Positions 1 through 7,278 of a DNA stretch of 23,642 nt are shown here, in pieces; position 1 is the stretch's first letter, and every line of letters starts with the position of its first letter. The stretch comes from Chloroflexota bacterium (GTDB lineage: Bacteria > Chloroflexota > Anaerolineae > UBA3071). The notes below the pieces were generated by a model that was not told the origin of the DNA, did no database searches, and saw only the letters and a list, made by a program, of their open reading frames with translations. Location of the stretch: the NCBI GenBank assembly GCA_014383605.1, contig JACNHM010000324.1, positions 1 through 23,642 of the forward strand, in the 5' to 3' direction. A program made the translations under genes and the position numbers.

Positions 1-5
1 TCTGA

Positions 6-57
6 GCGGGGCAGGCCCCCGCCTGACGGTCAACTATCCTCCGGCTCGCCGCCGGAG
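6..57 (+). other. two short hairpins in the rpmB leader
   Basis: A 6-bp GC stem (6-11 with 17-22) is followed by a 7-bp stem CTCCGGC/GCCGGAG (39-45 with 51-57, 5-nt loop). Both lie upstream of the ribosome binding site of rpmB. They could be the end of an upstream unit or a regulatory leader. The promoter is outside the window, so which one cannot be decided. Confidence 0.35.
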
Positions 58-77
58 CCCAGAAGGGGGTAATCGCA

Positions 78-260
78 ATGGCAAAATGTGAACTCTGCGG
101 CAAAGGTCCACAGTTTGGACACAACGTCAGTCACTCCCACGTCAAGACCAACCGCCGTTGGGCACCCAACATCCAGCGGGTGACCGTGGTCAAGGATGGG
201 CAGAAGAAACGTTTGGCGTTGTGCACCAAGTGCCTGAAGACGCTGCACAAAACTCGCTAG
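78..260 (+). CDS. rpmB: 50S ribosomal protein L28
   Basis: This is a 60-aa structural protein of the large ribosomal subunit. The opening MAKCELCGKGP, the central RRWAPNIQ and the LCTKCLKT close are diagnostic of L28. Cysteines 4, 7, 49 and 52 form two CxxC pairs, so this is the zinc-binding form. Length is normal for the family. The ATG follows a purine-rich AGAAGGGGG ribosome binding site at 61-69. It stands alone on the plus strand and faces rpe, with a palindromic repeat and a symmetrical terminator between them. Its promoter is not in the window. Confidence 0.98.
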   Translation: MAKCELCGKGPQFGHNVSHSHVKTNRRWAPNIQRVTVVKDGQKKRLALCTKCLKTLHKTR

Positions 261-262
261 CC

Positions 263-295
263 AGACCTGACAGGTTCCCGAAACCTGTCAGGTCT
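263..295. repeat. GACCTGACAGGTT palindromic repeat, copy 1
   Basis: A 14-bp perfect inverted repeat (263-276 AGACCTGACAGGTT, 282-295) has a 5-nt loop. It starts three bases after the rpmB stop codon. The same palindrome recurs at 22314-22345. Both copies share the GACCTGACAGGTT stem but differ in loop sequence, which marks a dispersed intergenic repeat family rather than a gene-specific terminator. It may still help end rpmB transcripts; the following tract CTTGTGCCTGTTTTCT is only moderately T-rich. Confidence 0.8.
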
Positions 296-324
296 TGTGC
301 CTGTTTTCTAGAACCCCCAATGCT

Positions 325-346
325 GCCCCTGGTCGCGACCAGGGGC
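325..346. terminator. bidirectional terminator between rpmB and rpe
   Basis: This is a perfect 22-base palindrome with arms GCCCCTGGTCG. On the plus strand GTTCTCATTCT follows it. On the minus strand it begins 4 nt after the rpe stop codon. The position between two convergent genes fits shared termination. The T-run is weak. Confidence 0.55.
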
Positions 347-350
347 GTTC

Positions 351-1010
351 TCATTCTCCGCTCGCCCGCCGCAGCCGCTGCATGGCTGCGGCGATCCCTT
401 CTTCCGCCCGGAAAACAGACGTGCCCGTCACCAGCACCGTGGCGCCCGCGGCCACGACCGCCGGCGTGGTCTCCGCATCAATCCCGCCGTCCACCTCCAG
501 TTCCGCCGGCGAACCCAGTGCATCCAGCCTGTCCCGCAAGCGCCGGATCTTGTCCAGCATGCTGGGGATGAACTCCTGGCCGCCAAACCCGGGGTTAACG
601 GTCATCACCAGCACCAGGTCCACGTAGGGCAGGATCTCCTCCAGCGCCGCCAATGGTGTGGCCGGATTGAGCGTCACGCCCGGCTGCATGCCCAGGGCCC
701 GGATCTGCTGCACCGTGCGGTGCAGGTGCGGGCAAGTTTCCACGTGCACCGTCAGCCGATCCACGCCCGCTTTGGCAAAGGCCGCCAGATGTCGCTCCGG
801 CCGTTCAATCATCAGATGGGTGTCCAGCGGCAGTTGCGTGCACCGTCGCAGCCAAGTCACCACCGGCGGCCCAATGGTGATGTTGGGCACGAACTGGCCA
901 TCCATCACGTCCACGTGAATCCAATCAGCACCGGCCGCTTCCGCTTCGGCGACCTGCGCGCCCAGTCGGGCAAAATCAGCAGCCAGGACGGAGGCAGCGA
1001 TCTTGATCAC
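351..1010 (-). CDS. rpe: ribulose-phosphate 3-epimerase
   Basis: It interconverts ribulose 5-phosphate and xylulose 5-phosphate in the pentose phosphate or Calvin-type pathways, in the cytoplasm. The family TIM-barrel signatures are present in order: IAASVLAADF at the N-terminus, HVDVMDGQFVPN with its catalytic Asp and metal-binding His, DTHLM, VNPGFGGQ, and EVDGGI near the C-terminus with the second catalytic Asp. At 219 aa the length is typical. I chose the GTG at 1010 because AGGAG (1018-1022) lies 7 nt upstream. An in-frame TTG at 1031 would add seven residues that do not fit the family start. It lies 59 bp after rlmN and is probably cotranscribed from the rlmN promoter. Confidence 0.96.
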   Translation of the reverse strand: MIKIAASVLAADFARLGAQVAEAEAAGADWIHVDVMDGQFVPNITIGPPVVTWLRRCTQLPLDTHLMIERPERHLAAFAKAGVDRLTVHVETCPHLHRTVQQIRALGMQPGVTLNPATPLAALEEILPYVDLVLVMTVNPGFGGQEFIPSMLDKIRRLRDRLDALGSPAELEVDGGIDAETTPAVVAAGATVLVTGTSVFRAEEGIAAAMQRLRRASGE

Positions 1011-1069
1011 AACAATGCTCCTGAGGGGCAATCATACACCCGTTCGGCGAAAAACGCAAAGCGGCCTCC

Positions 1070-2179
1070 TCAGTCATTGGCCGCAGCCTGGCGTTGGCGG
1101 AGTTGCCCGCAGCCGGCTTCGATGTCCAGACCCCGCCGCAGCCGCACCGTGGCCGCGATGCCCGCTTCCTGCAAGACGCGCAGGAAGCTCTGGGTGCGCT
1201 GCCTGGACGACGGCTGGTAAGGCGAGCCCTCCGCGCGGTTGACGGGGATCAGGTTCACGTGGCACAGCAGCCTTTGCAGCAGCTTCGCCAACTGCTCAGC
1301 CTGCTGGTCGCTGTCGTTGATGCCCTGCAACAAGGCATACTCGAAGGTGACGCGCCGCCCCGTGCGTTTGACGTGGCGGTGGCAGGCGGCCATCAGCTCC
1401 GTCAGCGGGTAGCGGCGGTTCACCGGTACCAGCTTGTTGCGCAAGCGGTCCGTGGGCGCATGGAGCGACACGGCCAGGCCGATCTGCAACTTCTCCCGGC
1501 TCATGCGCTCGATGCCCGGCGCCAATCCGGCGGTGGAAAGGGTCATGTGGCGGGCACCCAGGGCGAACCCCTGCGGGTCGTTGAGGGTCTCCAGCGCCTG
1601 CCAGGTGGCCTCGTAATTGGCCAGGGGCTCACCCATGCCCATGACGACGACGTTGGATAGCCGCGCCGAACGCTCGGCCGCCGCCGCTCCCCCTCCGTGC
1701 GCCTGGGGATCGGCCAGCCAGCGGGCGTAGTGCAGCACCTGGGCCGCGATCTCGCCCACCGTGAGGTTGCGCACGAACCCCGCCTGCCCCGTGGCGCAGA
1801 AGGGACAGCCGATGGCACAGCCCACCTGCGTGGAGACGCAAACCGTGCGCCGCTGCTTGTAGAGCATGAGCACCGTCTCCACCGTCTCGCCGTCAGCCAG
1901 GCGGAAGAGCGACTTGCGCGTCAGCCGGTCGCGGGAGACGATCTCCTCCACCAGCTCCAGCGGCTGGTAAGACGTCTCCCCGGCCAGCCGCTCCCGCAGC
2001 GGTTGCGACAGGTTGGTCATGGCCGCGAAGTCGGCCGCCAGATCGCGGTAGAGCCAGCGCCAGAGTTGCTCGGCGCGATAGAGCGGCTCGCCCCACCGCG
2101 CCAACAGTTCACCCACCTCTTGATGGGTCAGGTCCAGCAGTTGAATGGGACGCGCATCCTTTCCAGTCATTGGTAGCAT
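1070..2179 (-). CDS. rlmN: 23S rRNA (adenine(2503)-C2)-methyltransferase (also tRNA A37)
   Basis: This radical-SAM enzyme methylates C2 of A2503 in 23S rRNA and, in characterised members, A37 of some tRNAs. The N-terminal helical part carries PLYRAEQLWRWLY. The radical SAM cluster is CAIGCPFC (C121, C125, C128). C114 in CVSTQVGC and C357 in GLDIEAGCGQL correspond to the two mechanistic cysteines of the family, with the same spacing as in the E. coli enzyme. VVMGMGEPLANY and LHAPTDRLRNKLVPVN are also typical. At 369 aa it is full length. I chose the ATG at 2179 because the promoter -10 ends 7 nt upstream of it; no Shine-Dalgarno sequence is visible, so a leaderless mRNA is predicted. ATG 2170 is the alternative start. 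Confidence 0.97.
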   Translation of the reverse strand: MLPMTGKDARPIQLLDLTHQEVGELLARWGEPLYRAEQLWRWLYRDLAADFAAMTNLSQPLRERLAGETSYQPLELVEEIVSRDRLTRKSLFRLADGETVETVLMLYKQRRTVCVSTQVGCAIGCPFCATGQAGFVRNLTVGEIAAQVLHYARWLADPQAHGGGAAAAERSARLSNVVVMGMGEPLANYEATWQALETLNDPQGFALGARHMTLSTAGLAPGIERMSREKLQIGLAVSLHAPTDRLRNKLVPVNRRYPLTELMAACHRHVKRTGRRVTFEYALLQGINDSDQQAEQLAKLLQRLLCHVNLIPVNRAEGSPYQPSSRQRTQSFLRVLQEAGIAATVRLRRGLDIEAGCGQLRQRQAAAND

Positions 2180-2186
2180 GGGCGAG

Positions 2187-2215
2187 AGTATACCCCAGCT
2201 GCGGAGGGAAGTCAA
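2187..2215 (-). promoter_or_regulatory. sigma-70 promoter of rlmN-rpe
   Basis: On the minus strand TTGACT (2210-2215) is separated by 17 bp from TATACT (2187-2192). Transcription is expected to begin about 7 nt downstream, at or next to the rlmN ATG (2179). The promoter lies outside the adjoining palindromic repeat (2227-2293). Confidence 0.8.
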
Positions 2216-2226
2216 GGCAGCGACAA

Positions 2227-2293
2227 CGTGAAACGTGAAGCGCCAAACGTGAGGACGTTGACGCACAATCACGTTTCACATTTTACTTTCACG
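2227..2293. repeat. ACGTGAAACGT-type hairpin repeat, copy A
   Basis: An imperfect inverted repeat of about 26 bp per arm (2227-2252 and 2269-2293) is built from iterated ACGTGAAACGT-like words. It resembles the element at 5098-5164 in both sequence and arm length. It overlaps the 3' end of the HAD phosphatase gene and supplies its stop codon and last five residues. Confidence 0.75.
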
Positions 2294-3106
2294 CCAGTTG
2301 GGCACATGCGAAGACCAAGCGGCAAAGAGGGCTGCCAGATTCTCGAACACCCAGTCGGGTTGTGGATTGGCCTGGGCGAACTCGTCGGCGGTGGTCACGC
2401 CGCTCAGCACGGCGATGGTGCGCAGTCCCGCCCTATGCCCGCCGAGGATGTCCGTCTCCAGCCGGTCGCCAATCATGGCAACATATTCGGGGCTCATGCT
2501 CAGTCGCGCCAACGCCTGGCGGAAGATGCCCGCTTCCGGTTTGCCGATGACCTGGGGCGGGACGCCGCTGGCCGCCTCCAATGCGGCGAGGATGGCGCCC
2601 GCTCCAGGCACCAGCCCCTCCTCCGTGGGCAGCGTGCGGTCGGGGTTGGTGGCAATGAAGGCCGCGCCGCGGCGGATGGCCAGCGTGGCCGCGGCCAGCT
2701 TGGGCCAGGTCAAGGCCGTGTCATGCCCGGCCACGACGTAGCAGGCCGCGGCGTGGTCGCCGGTGACCAGGAAACCACGCGCCGCCAGGGCCTGGCGCAG
2801 CCCCGTCTCCCCGATGACGTAGATCGGTGTGCCCGGCGGCGCGAGGGTGGCCAGGTAAGCCGCCGTGGCCAGGGAGGAGGTCAGGATCTTCTCTTCGCCC
2901 ACGCGCAGTCCCATGCGGGCCAGCTTAGCCACGTACTGCGCCGGCGTGCGCGTGGAGTTGTTGGTGATGAACAGGAAGGGCACGCGCCGCGCTTGCAGCT
3001 CGCTGATGAACTCCACCGCGCCGGGCAGCGGCGTGTCGCCGCGGTAGACCACGCCGTCGAGATCGAGCAGGAAGGCGCAGAGTGTTTTCAGATCAGGGTC
3101 AGTCAT
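2276..3106 (-). CDS. HAD-IIA family phosphatase (NagD / p-nitrophenylphosphatase-like)
   Basis: This is a cytoplasmic phosphohydrolase of the haloacid dehalogenase superfamily, subclass IIA; the natural substrate cannot be read from sequence. Motif I is LLDLDGVVYRG (nucleophile D15, acid/base D17), motif II is FITNNSTR, the conserved lysine region is VIGKPEAGIF, and motif III is MIGDRLETDILGG. At 276 aa the length fits NagD-like proteins. Start choice is uncertain: ATG 3106 has a weak AGAGA upstream, while GTG 3127 or ATG 3121 would add a few residues. No promoter is visible in the repeat-filled gap behind tlyA, so it is probably read from tlyA. The last residues RESKM and the stop come from palindromic repeat copy A. 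Confidence 0.92.
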   Translation of the reverse strand: MTDPDLKTLCAFLLDLDGVVYRGDTPLPGAVEFISELQARRVPFLFITNNSTRTPAQYVAKLARMGLRVGEEKILTSSLATAAYLATLAPPGTPIYVIGETGLRQALAARGFLVTGDHAAACYVVAGHDTALTWPKLAAATLAIRRGAAFIATNPDRTLPTEEGLVPGAGAILAALEAASGVPPQVIGKPEAGIFRQALARLSMSPEYVAMIGDRLETDILGGHRAGLRTIAVLSGVTTADEFAQANPQPDWVFENLAALFAAWSSHVPNWRESKM

Positions 3107-3144
3107 CGGTTCTCTCAGCATAAGCACCCAGGGAGAGCGAGAAG

Positions 3145-3268
3145 CTCCTCCCCCGGCGAGGGAGAGACCCCCACCCTGCCCTCCCCCTACGAGGGGGAGG
3201 GTTAGGGAGGGGGTGAGATATCGGCGCGAATCCCACCCTCCCCTAACCCCTCCCTGCGAGGGAGGGGG
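3145..3268. repeat. G/C-tract palindromic repeats, one degenerate and two inverted copies
   Basis: Copy 1 (3179-3217) contains a perfect 9-bp stem, CCCTCCCCC/GGGGGAGGG with loop TACGA, followed by TTAGGGAGGGGGTGAG. Copy 2 (3232-3268) is the same unit inverted, with the stem CCCCTCCC/GGGAGGGG and loop TGCGA. A decayed third unit lies at 3145-3178. The whole tlyA-HAD gap is made of these units. Copy 2 runs into the tlyA coding sequence. Confidence 0.8.
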
Positions 3269-4046
3269 ATGTTAGCGCCGTGTCTACCAGCTCCAACAAA
3301 TCAGCGGCGGCGCCTTCCAGCGAGGTCGGCGACAGATGCAGCAGGAACTCCACGTTGCCCTTGGGGCCGGTGATGGGCGAAGGGATGAGGCCCAGCACAT
3401 GCAGGCCCTGCTCGACCGCCCAGCCGGTCAGCCGCGTCAGCACCTGGCGGTGCACGGCAGGATCGCGCACCACGCCACCCTTGCCCACCTGTTTCCGCCC
3501 CGCCTCGAACTGCGGCTTGACGAGAGCGACGATGTGGCCTTGCGGCTTCAGCCAGCGCTGCACGACGGGCAGCACCAGCTCCAGGCCGATGAAGGAGACG
3601 TCTACCGTCGCCAGATCCACCGGCTCCGGCAAACGCTCCAGGAAGCGAACGTTGCTGCGTTCCATGACCACGACGCGGGGATCCTGCCGCAGCTTCCAGG
3701 CCAGTTGCCCATAGCCCACGTCAATGGCGTAGACGCGCGCCGCGCCTCGCTGCAGCAGGCAATCAGTGAAGCCGCCGGTGGAGGCGCCCACGTCGGCCAC
3801 CACCCAGCCGGCGACGTCGAGCCCGAAAGCATCCAGCGCCGCTTCCAGCTTCAACCCACCGCGGGAGACGTAGGGCAGGCGGGAACGCAGACGCAGCGCC
3901 GCGTCCGCGGCCACACGGCGTCCCGGCTTGTCGGCCACCTCGTCGTTCACCAACACCTGACCGGCGCGGATGAGCGCTTGGGCTCGCTCGCGGCTGGCGG
4001 CCAGGCCCCGCTGCACCAGCAGCAGGTCCAAACGTTGCTTGCTCAC
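3243..4046 (-). CDS. tlyA: TlyA-family rRNA 2'-O-methyltransferase (S4 plus FtsJ-like domains)
   Basis: Members methylate ribose 2'-OH of specific cytidines in 16S and often 23S rRNA, and are also annotated as hemolysin A. Residues about 1-60 form an S4 RNA-binding domain ([18 protein letters not shown], then AGQVLVND). [13 protein letters not shown] leads into a Rossmann methyltransferase with the SAM motif [18 protein letters not shown], the VDVSFIGL strand and the catalytic-region VKPQFEAG. At 267 aa it is near family size. The start is GTG; the promoter -10 ends only 6 nt upstream and there is no ribosome binding site, so the mRNA is predicted leaderless. The last residues, PSLAGRG plus stop, are encoded by palindromic repeat copy 2. 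It is divergent from the UbiA-family gene. Confidence 0.95.
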   Translation of the reverse strand: MSKQRLDLLLVQRGLAASRERAQALIRAGQVLVNDEVADKPGRRVAADAALRLRSRLPYVSRGGLKLEAALDAFGLDVAGWVVADVGASTGGFTDCLLQRGAARVYAIDVGYGQLAWKLRQDPRVVVMERSNVRFLERLPEPVDLATVDVSFIGLELVLPVVQRWLKPQGHIVALVKPQFEAGRKQVGKGGVVRDPAVHRQVLTRLTGWAVEQGLHVLGLIPSPITGPKGNVEFLLHLSPTSLEGAAADLLELVDTALTSPSLAGRG

Positions 4047-4052
4047 GCGCCA

Positions 4053-4081
4053 AGCATAGCCGCAAACGAGGGAATTGTCAA
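4053..4081 (-). promoter_or_regulatory. sigma-70 promoter of tlyA
   Basis: On the minus strand a consensus TTGACA (4076-4081), a 17-bp spacer and TATGCT (4053-4058). The predicted start of transcription coincides with the GTG start codon at 4046. Confidence 0.8.
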
Positions 4082-4135
4082 GCTCCGCTCGAACGATGCC
4101 CTGGACAGTGCGTCACATCCCCAGGGAATCCAGAA

Positions 4136-4164
4136 TTGACGCCGCGGGCAAGATGAGGTATCAT
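4136..4164 (+). promoter_or_regulatory. sigma-70 promoter of the UbiA-family gene
   Basis: TTGACG (4136-4141), 17 bp, TATCAT (4159-4164). It gives a leader of about 30 nt that includes the GGAG ribosome binding site at 4187-4190. It is divergent from the tlyA promoter. Confidence 0.75.
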
Positions 4165-4199
4165 GAGCCCCTGTCACAGAACACCCGGAGAGATCACCC

Positions 4200-5072
4200 A
4201 TGCTCAAAGCTTTGCTGAAAACCATGCGTCCGAAGCAGTGGCTGAAAAACGGCTTCGTCTTCGTTGCCCTCGTCTTCGACGAGAAATTGCTGCAGCCAGG
4301 GCCGCTCGCCAGGACGGTGCTGGCTTTCGTCATATTCTGCCTCGCGTCCAGCACCGTCTACCTGCTCAACGACCTGGTGGATCGGGAAAAGGATCGCCAG
4401 CACCCCACAAAACGACACCGCCCCCTGGCTTCGGGCGCATTGTCGCCCCAGGTGGCGGTGGTGGCAGCCATCATCTTCGCCATGATCTCCCTGCTGGCCG
4501 CATTCTGGCTGAGCCTCGGTTTTGGCCTGGTCATCGTGAGCTATCTCGCACTCAACGTCGCCTACTCCTTCTGGCTCAAGCACATCGTCATCATAGACGT
4601 GCTCCTCGTGGCCTCCTTCTACCTGCTGCGCGTCGTCGCCGGCGTGCTCGTCGTCCAGGCCGAAAGGTTTTCCCCCTGGCTGTACATCCTCATCACGCTG
4701 TTCGCTCTCTTCATCGCCATCGGCAAGCGGCACCACGAACTGACCTTGCTGGGCGAAGAAAACGCCAACGCGCACCGCACCAGCCTGGAGGAGTACAATC
4801 GGCGGCTGCTGGACAGCATGATCGTCATGGTCACCTCGGCGGCCACCATCGCCTATTCCTTCTACACCTTCTCGGCCCCCAACCTGCCCGCCAATCACAC
4901 CATGATGCTGACCATTCCCTTCGTGCTGTACTTCTTTTTCCGCTACCTGTACCTGATCTACGTGCGGAGTGAAGGTGGCGCGCCGGAGGAGTTGCTGCTG
5001 CGGGACAAGCCGCTGCTGGCCTGCGTGGCCCTGTGGGGATTGGCCGTCGTCGTGGTGCTATACGTCTTCTAG
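4200..5072 (+). CDS. UbiA-family prenyltransferase, decaprenyl-phosphate phosphoribosyltransferase-like
   Basis: This 290-aa integral membrane enzyme resembles the UbiA branch that includes 5-phosphoribosyl-1-pyrophosphate:decaprenyl-phosphate phosphoribosyltransferase of mycobacteria. The opening MRPKQWLKNGFVF is typical of that branch. The Asp-rich motif NDLVDREKDRQHPTKRHRP carries N57, D58, D61 and D65. About eight to nine hydrophobic segments follow, with IGKRHHEL and HRTSLEEYN in the loop between them. The product would be a lipid-linked pentose phosphate used for cell-surface glycan. No other gene of an arabinan pathway is nearby, so the role is inferred from family alone. ATG 4200 is supported by GGAG 9 nt upstream and its own promoter. 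Confidence 0.88.
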   Translation: MLKALLKTMRPKQWLKNGFVFVALVFDEKLLQPGPLARTVLAFVIFCLASSTVYLLNDLVDREKDRQHPTKRHRPLASGALSPQVAVVAAIIFAMISLLAAFWLSLGFGLVIVSYLALNVAYSFWLKHIVIIDVLLVASFYLLRVVAGVLVVQAERFSPWLYILITLFALFIAIGKRHHELTLLGEENANAHRTSLEEYNRRLLDSMIVMVTSAATIAYSFYTFSAPNLPANHTMMLTIPFVLYFFFRYLYLIYVRSEGGAPEELLLRDKPLLACVALWGLAVVVVLYVF

Positions 5073-5097
5073 AGAACACCGGCGAGGGCGGGGAAGC

Positions 5098-5164
5098 CGT
5101 AAAACGTAAAGCGTGAAACGTAAGACATTAAAACGAGATTACGTTTTACGTTTCACGTTTTACG
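5098..5164. repeat. ACGTAAAACGT-type hairpin repeat, copy B
   Basis: A long inverted repeat (5098-5124 with 5139-5164) is made of the words CGTAAAACGT and CGTGAAACGT. It is related to copy A at 2227-2293. It lies between two convergent genes and could act as a bidirectional terminator. Read on the minus strand it contributes VKRET and the stop codon to the 197-aa gene. Confidence 0.75.
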
Positions 5165-5739
5165 TCCTCCGACGTCCCCACCTGATACAACTCTGCCGGA
5201 TCGGCCTCCCGCAAACGGTCAGCGGGCTGCGCCGTGCGCTGGCGGAAGGTGATCGCCTCCCAGGCGGCCAGGTGCGCCTGCACGGCCAGGGCCAGCCGCC
5301 GCGCCTGCCAGCGGCTCAGCAAGATGGCCACCACCGCATCCGGCTCGCCGGCCGGCTTGATGGCCCCCTCGCCCAGCAACTCGCCCGGCCCGTTGGTGAT
5401 CTCCACGACGATGGGATTACGCGCCCGCTCGCCCCGGTCCTCGATCTTCAGCACCCGGCTGAGGGGCTGACCATCGCGGCCGCTGGGGCTGCCCTTGTAG
5501 TCCACGAACTTCTCCGCCAGCCGCCCTTGGGCCAGATCGAAGCAGAGCACGCGGGCGTCGGCCAGGTCCAGATAATGGCTGGCGGAAGCCTGTGCGCCCT
5601 CGCCGCGCTGGTAGCGGAAGAGCAACAGCCGCAGCTTGCCGATCTCCAGCGCATCCTCCACGTGCAGGATGGCGCTGCGGGTGATCTCCGTGTGGATGCG
5701 GTAGTTTCGGGGCTTCTGTTCCGGTGCTCGGTCGGTCAT
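5146..5739 (-). CDS. hypothetical protein, 197 aa
   Basis: I do not recognise this family. It is soluble, without signal peptide or membrane segment, and mixed alpha/beta. A run of hydrophobic strands (KLRLLLFRYQRG, HYLDLADARVLCFDLAQG) is followed by a basic middle (LKIEDRGERARNPIVVEITNG) and a C-terminal helix (LLSRWQARRLALAVQAHLAAWE). Nucleic-acid binding of a PC4/PUR-like type is a guess only. The start is well supported: AGGAGGTG (5745-5752) lies 6 nt upstream of the ATG. Coding is believable from the ribosome binding site, the promoter and codon use like its neighbours. Its end lies inside palindromic repeat copy B. Its promoter is back to back with that of trmFO. Confidence 0.8.
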   Translation of the reverse strand: MTDRAPEQKPRNYRIHTEITRSAILHVEDALEIGKLRLLLFRYQRGEGAQASASHYLDLADARVLCFDLAQGRLAEKFVDYKGSPSGRDGQPLSRVLKIEDRGERARNPIVVEITNGPGELLGEGAIKPAGEPDAVVAILLSRWQARRLALAVQAHLAAWEAITFRQRTAQPADRLREADPAELYQVGTSEDVKRET

Positions 5740-5782
5740 CGTTTCACCTCCTCGTCCTTGGGATTTTCGCTTGTGCGGGCCA

Positions 5783-5810
5783 AGTATACCACAGAATCAC
5801 CGTCCAGCAA
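5783..5810 (-). promoter_or_regulatory. extended -10 promoter of the 197-aa gene
   Basis: On the minus strand TTGCTG (5805-5810), 16 bp, TATACT (5783-5788) preceded by TGG, which gives an extended -10. The leader is about 35 nt and contains the strong ribosome binding site. Confidence 0.55.
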
Positions 5811-5816
5811 ATCGGC

Positions 5817-5845
5817 TTGACGCCTGAGTCCGATTATGGTAAAAT
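5817..5845 (+). promoter_or_regulatory. sigma-70 promoter of trmFO
   Basis: TTGACG (5817-5822), 17 bp, TAAAAT (5840-5845). Its -35 box is only 6 bp from the -35 box of the divergent promoter, so the two probably compete for polymerase. Confidence 0.75.
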
Positions 5846-5875
5846 GCGAGCGGAAAGAGGCAAGGAGGACAGCTT

Positions 5876-7201
5876 ATGGACAAGTTGATCGTTATCGGCG
5901 CGGGATTGGCCGGTTCGGAAGCCGCCTGGCAGGCGGCCCAGCGCGGCGTGCCGGTCACGCTCTACGAGATGCGGCCAGAGAAGATGACCCCGGCGCACGG
6001 CACTGGTCTCTTCGCCGAGTTGGTCTGTTCCAATTCGCTGGGTTCCAACTTGGTGGATCGGGCACAGGGGCTGCTGAAAGAGGAGTTGCGGCGGCTGGGC
6101 TCGCTCATCATCCGCTGCGCCGACGCCACCGCCCTGCCCGCCGGCGGCGCGCTGGCCGTGGGCCGCCAGGCCTTCGCCCAGGCCGTCACCACGACCGTGA
6201 CCAGCCACCCCCTCGTCACCGTGCGCCGGGAGGAAGTCACCGCCATCCCCGCAGGCCCCACCGTCATCGCCACTGGCCCGCTGACCTCCGCGCCCCTGGC
6301 CCGCGCCATCGCCGAGCTCACAGGCCAACGTTACCTCCACTTCTACGACGCTATGGCCCCCATCGTCACCCTGGAATCGGTGCGCATGCCCCCTGCCTGG
6401 CGGCAGTCCCGTTACGACCGCGACCGCGATGCCCAGGCCCAGGGAGATTACGTCAACTGCCCGCTGAACCGCGACGAATACTACGGTTTCGTGGAGGCGC
6501 TGCTGGCGGCGGAGACCATCGAGCTGCGGCAGTTCGAGAAGGAGGACGAGCGCTTCTTCGAGGGCTGCCTGCCGGTGGAGGTGCTGGCCGCCCGCGGGCC
6601 CGAGGCGCTGGCCTTCGGCCCCATGCGCCCCGTGGGGCTGCGCGACCCACGCACCGGCCAGCGGCCCTTCGCCGCCGTCCAGTTGCGGCAGGACAACCTG
6701 GCCGGCACCCTCTACAACCTGGTGGGCTTCCAGACCAACATCACCTGGAGCGAACAGGCGCGGGTGCTGCGCCTGATCCCCGGCCTGGAAGAAGCGGAGT
6801 TCGTGCGCCTGGGACAGATGCACCGCAACACCTTCATAAACTCCCCCTTGCTCCTGGAGCCGAGCCTGCAATTCCGCACTCGTCCCGATCTCTTCTTCGC
6901 CGGACAGATCACCGGCAGCGAGGGCTACGTGAGCGCCGCCGCCGGCGGCCTGCTGGCCGGGCTGAACGCGGTGCGCGTCATCCGGGGCCAGCCGCCCCTT
7001 GCCCCGCCACCGGAGACGATGATGGGCGCTCTGTTGCATTATGTCACCCACGCTGAACCAGACCAGTTCCAACCCATGAAAGCGAACTTCGGCCTGCTGC
7101 CTTCGCTTTATCCTCTTGTGCGCAACAAACGGCGCCGTTACGATGCCTATGCGAAACGCTCCCTGGCCGCTCTGGAAGCCTGGAAAAGCAACGCGCTGTG
7201 A
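5876..7201 (+). CDS. trmFO: methylenetetrahydrofolate-tRNA-(uracil-54-C5)-methyltransferase
   Basis: This FAD- and folate-dependent enzyme forms m5U54 (ribothymidine) in the T loop of tRNA, using methylene-THF as carbon donor. The N-terminal FAD-binding motif is [30 protein letters not shown] with C51, [28 protein letters not shown] and [11 protein letters not shown] (C231) follow in family order, and [24 protein letters not shown] is near the C-terminus. C51 and C231 match the two reactive cysteines known in the family. At 441 aa it is full length. The ATG is supported by AAGGAGG at 5862-5868, 7 nt upstream, and by a good promoter. No terminator is obvious before the next promoter. Confidence 0.97.
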   Translation: MDKLIVIGAGLAGSEAAWQAAQRGVPVTLYEMRPEKMTPAHGTGLFAELVCSNSLGSNLVDRAQGLLKEELRRLGSLIIRCADATALPAGGALAVGRQAFAQAVTTTVTSHPLVTVRREEVTAIPAGPTVIATGPLTSAPLARAIAELTGQRYLHFYDAMAPIVTLESVRMPPAWRQSRYDRDRDAQAQGDYVNCPLNRDEYYGFVEALLAAETIELRQFEKEDERFFEGCLPVEVLAARGPEALAFGPMRPVGLRDPRTGQRPFAAVQLRQDNLAGTLYNLVGFQTNITWSEQARVLRLIPGLEEAEFVRLGQMHRNTFINSPLLLEPSLQFRTRPDLFFAGQITGSEGYVSAAAGGLLAGLNAVRVIRGQPPLAPPPETMMGALLHYVTHAEPDQFQPMKANFGLLPSLYPLVRNKRRRYDAYAKRSLAALEAWKSNAL

Positions 7202-7243
7202 CCGATCACTGCTGAAATCACGTCAATACCCTCACAATCGTAT

Positions 7244-7272
7244 TTGACAACACCGAAAGAATGTGCTATAAT
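7244..7272 (+). promoter_or_regulatory. perfect-consensus extended -10 promoter of the LysM operon
   Basis: TTGACA (7244-7249), 17 bp, TATAAT (7267-7272), with TG at the extended -10 position (7264-7265). Both hexamers are perfect, making it the strongest-looking promoter in the window. It fits abundant surface proteins. Confidence 0.9.
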
Positions 7273-7278
7273 TTGGTC

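Noticed and set aside
263..346. tRNA or other RNA gene between rpmB and rpe
   Set aside because: There are two simple palindromes with no cloverleaf or conserved T-loop sequence.
2228..3205. A 325-codon plus-strand open frame opposite the HAD gene
   Set aside because: It is low in domain signal, is made of complementary codons of the HAD gene, and starts and ends in palindromic repeats.
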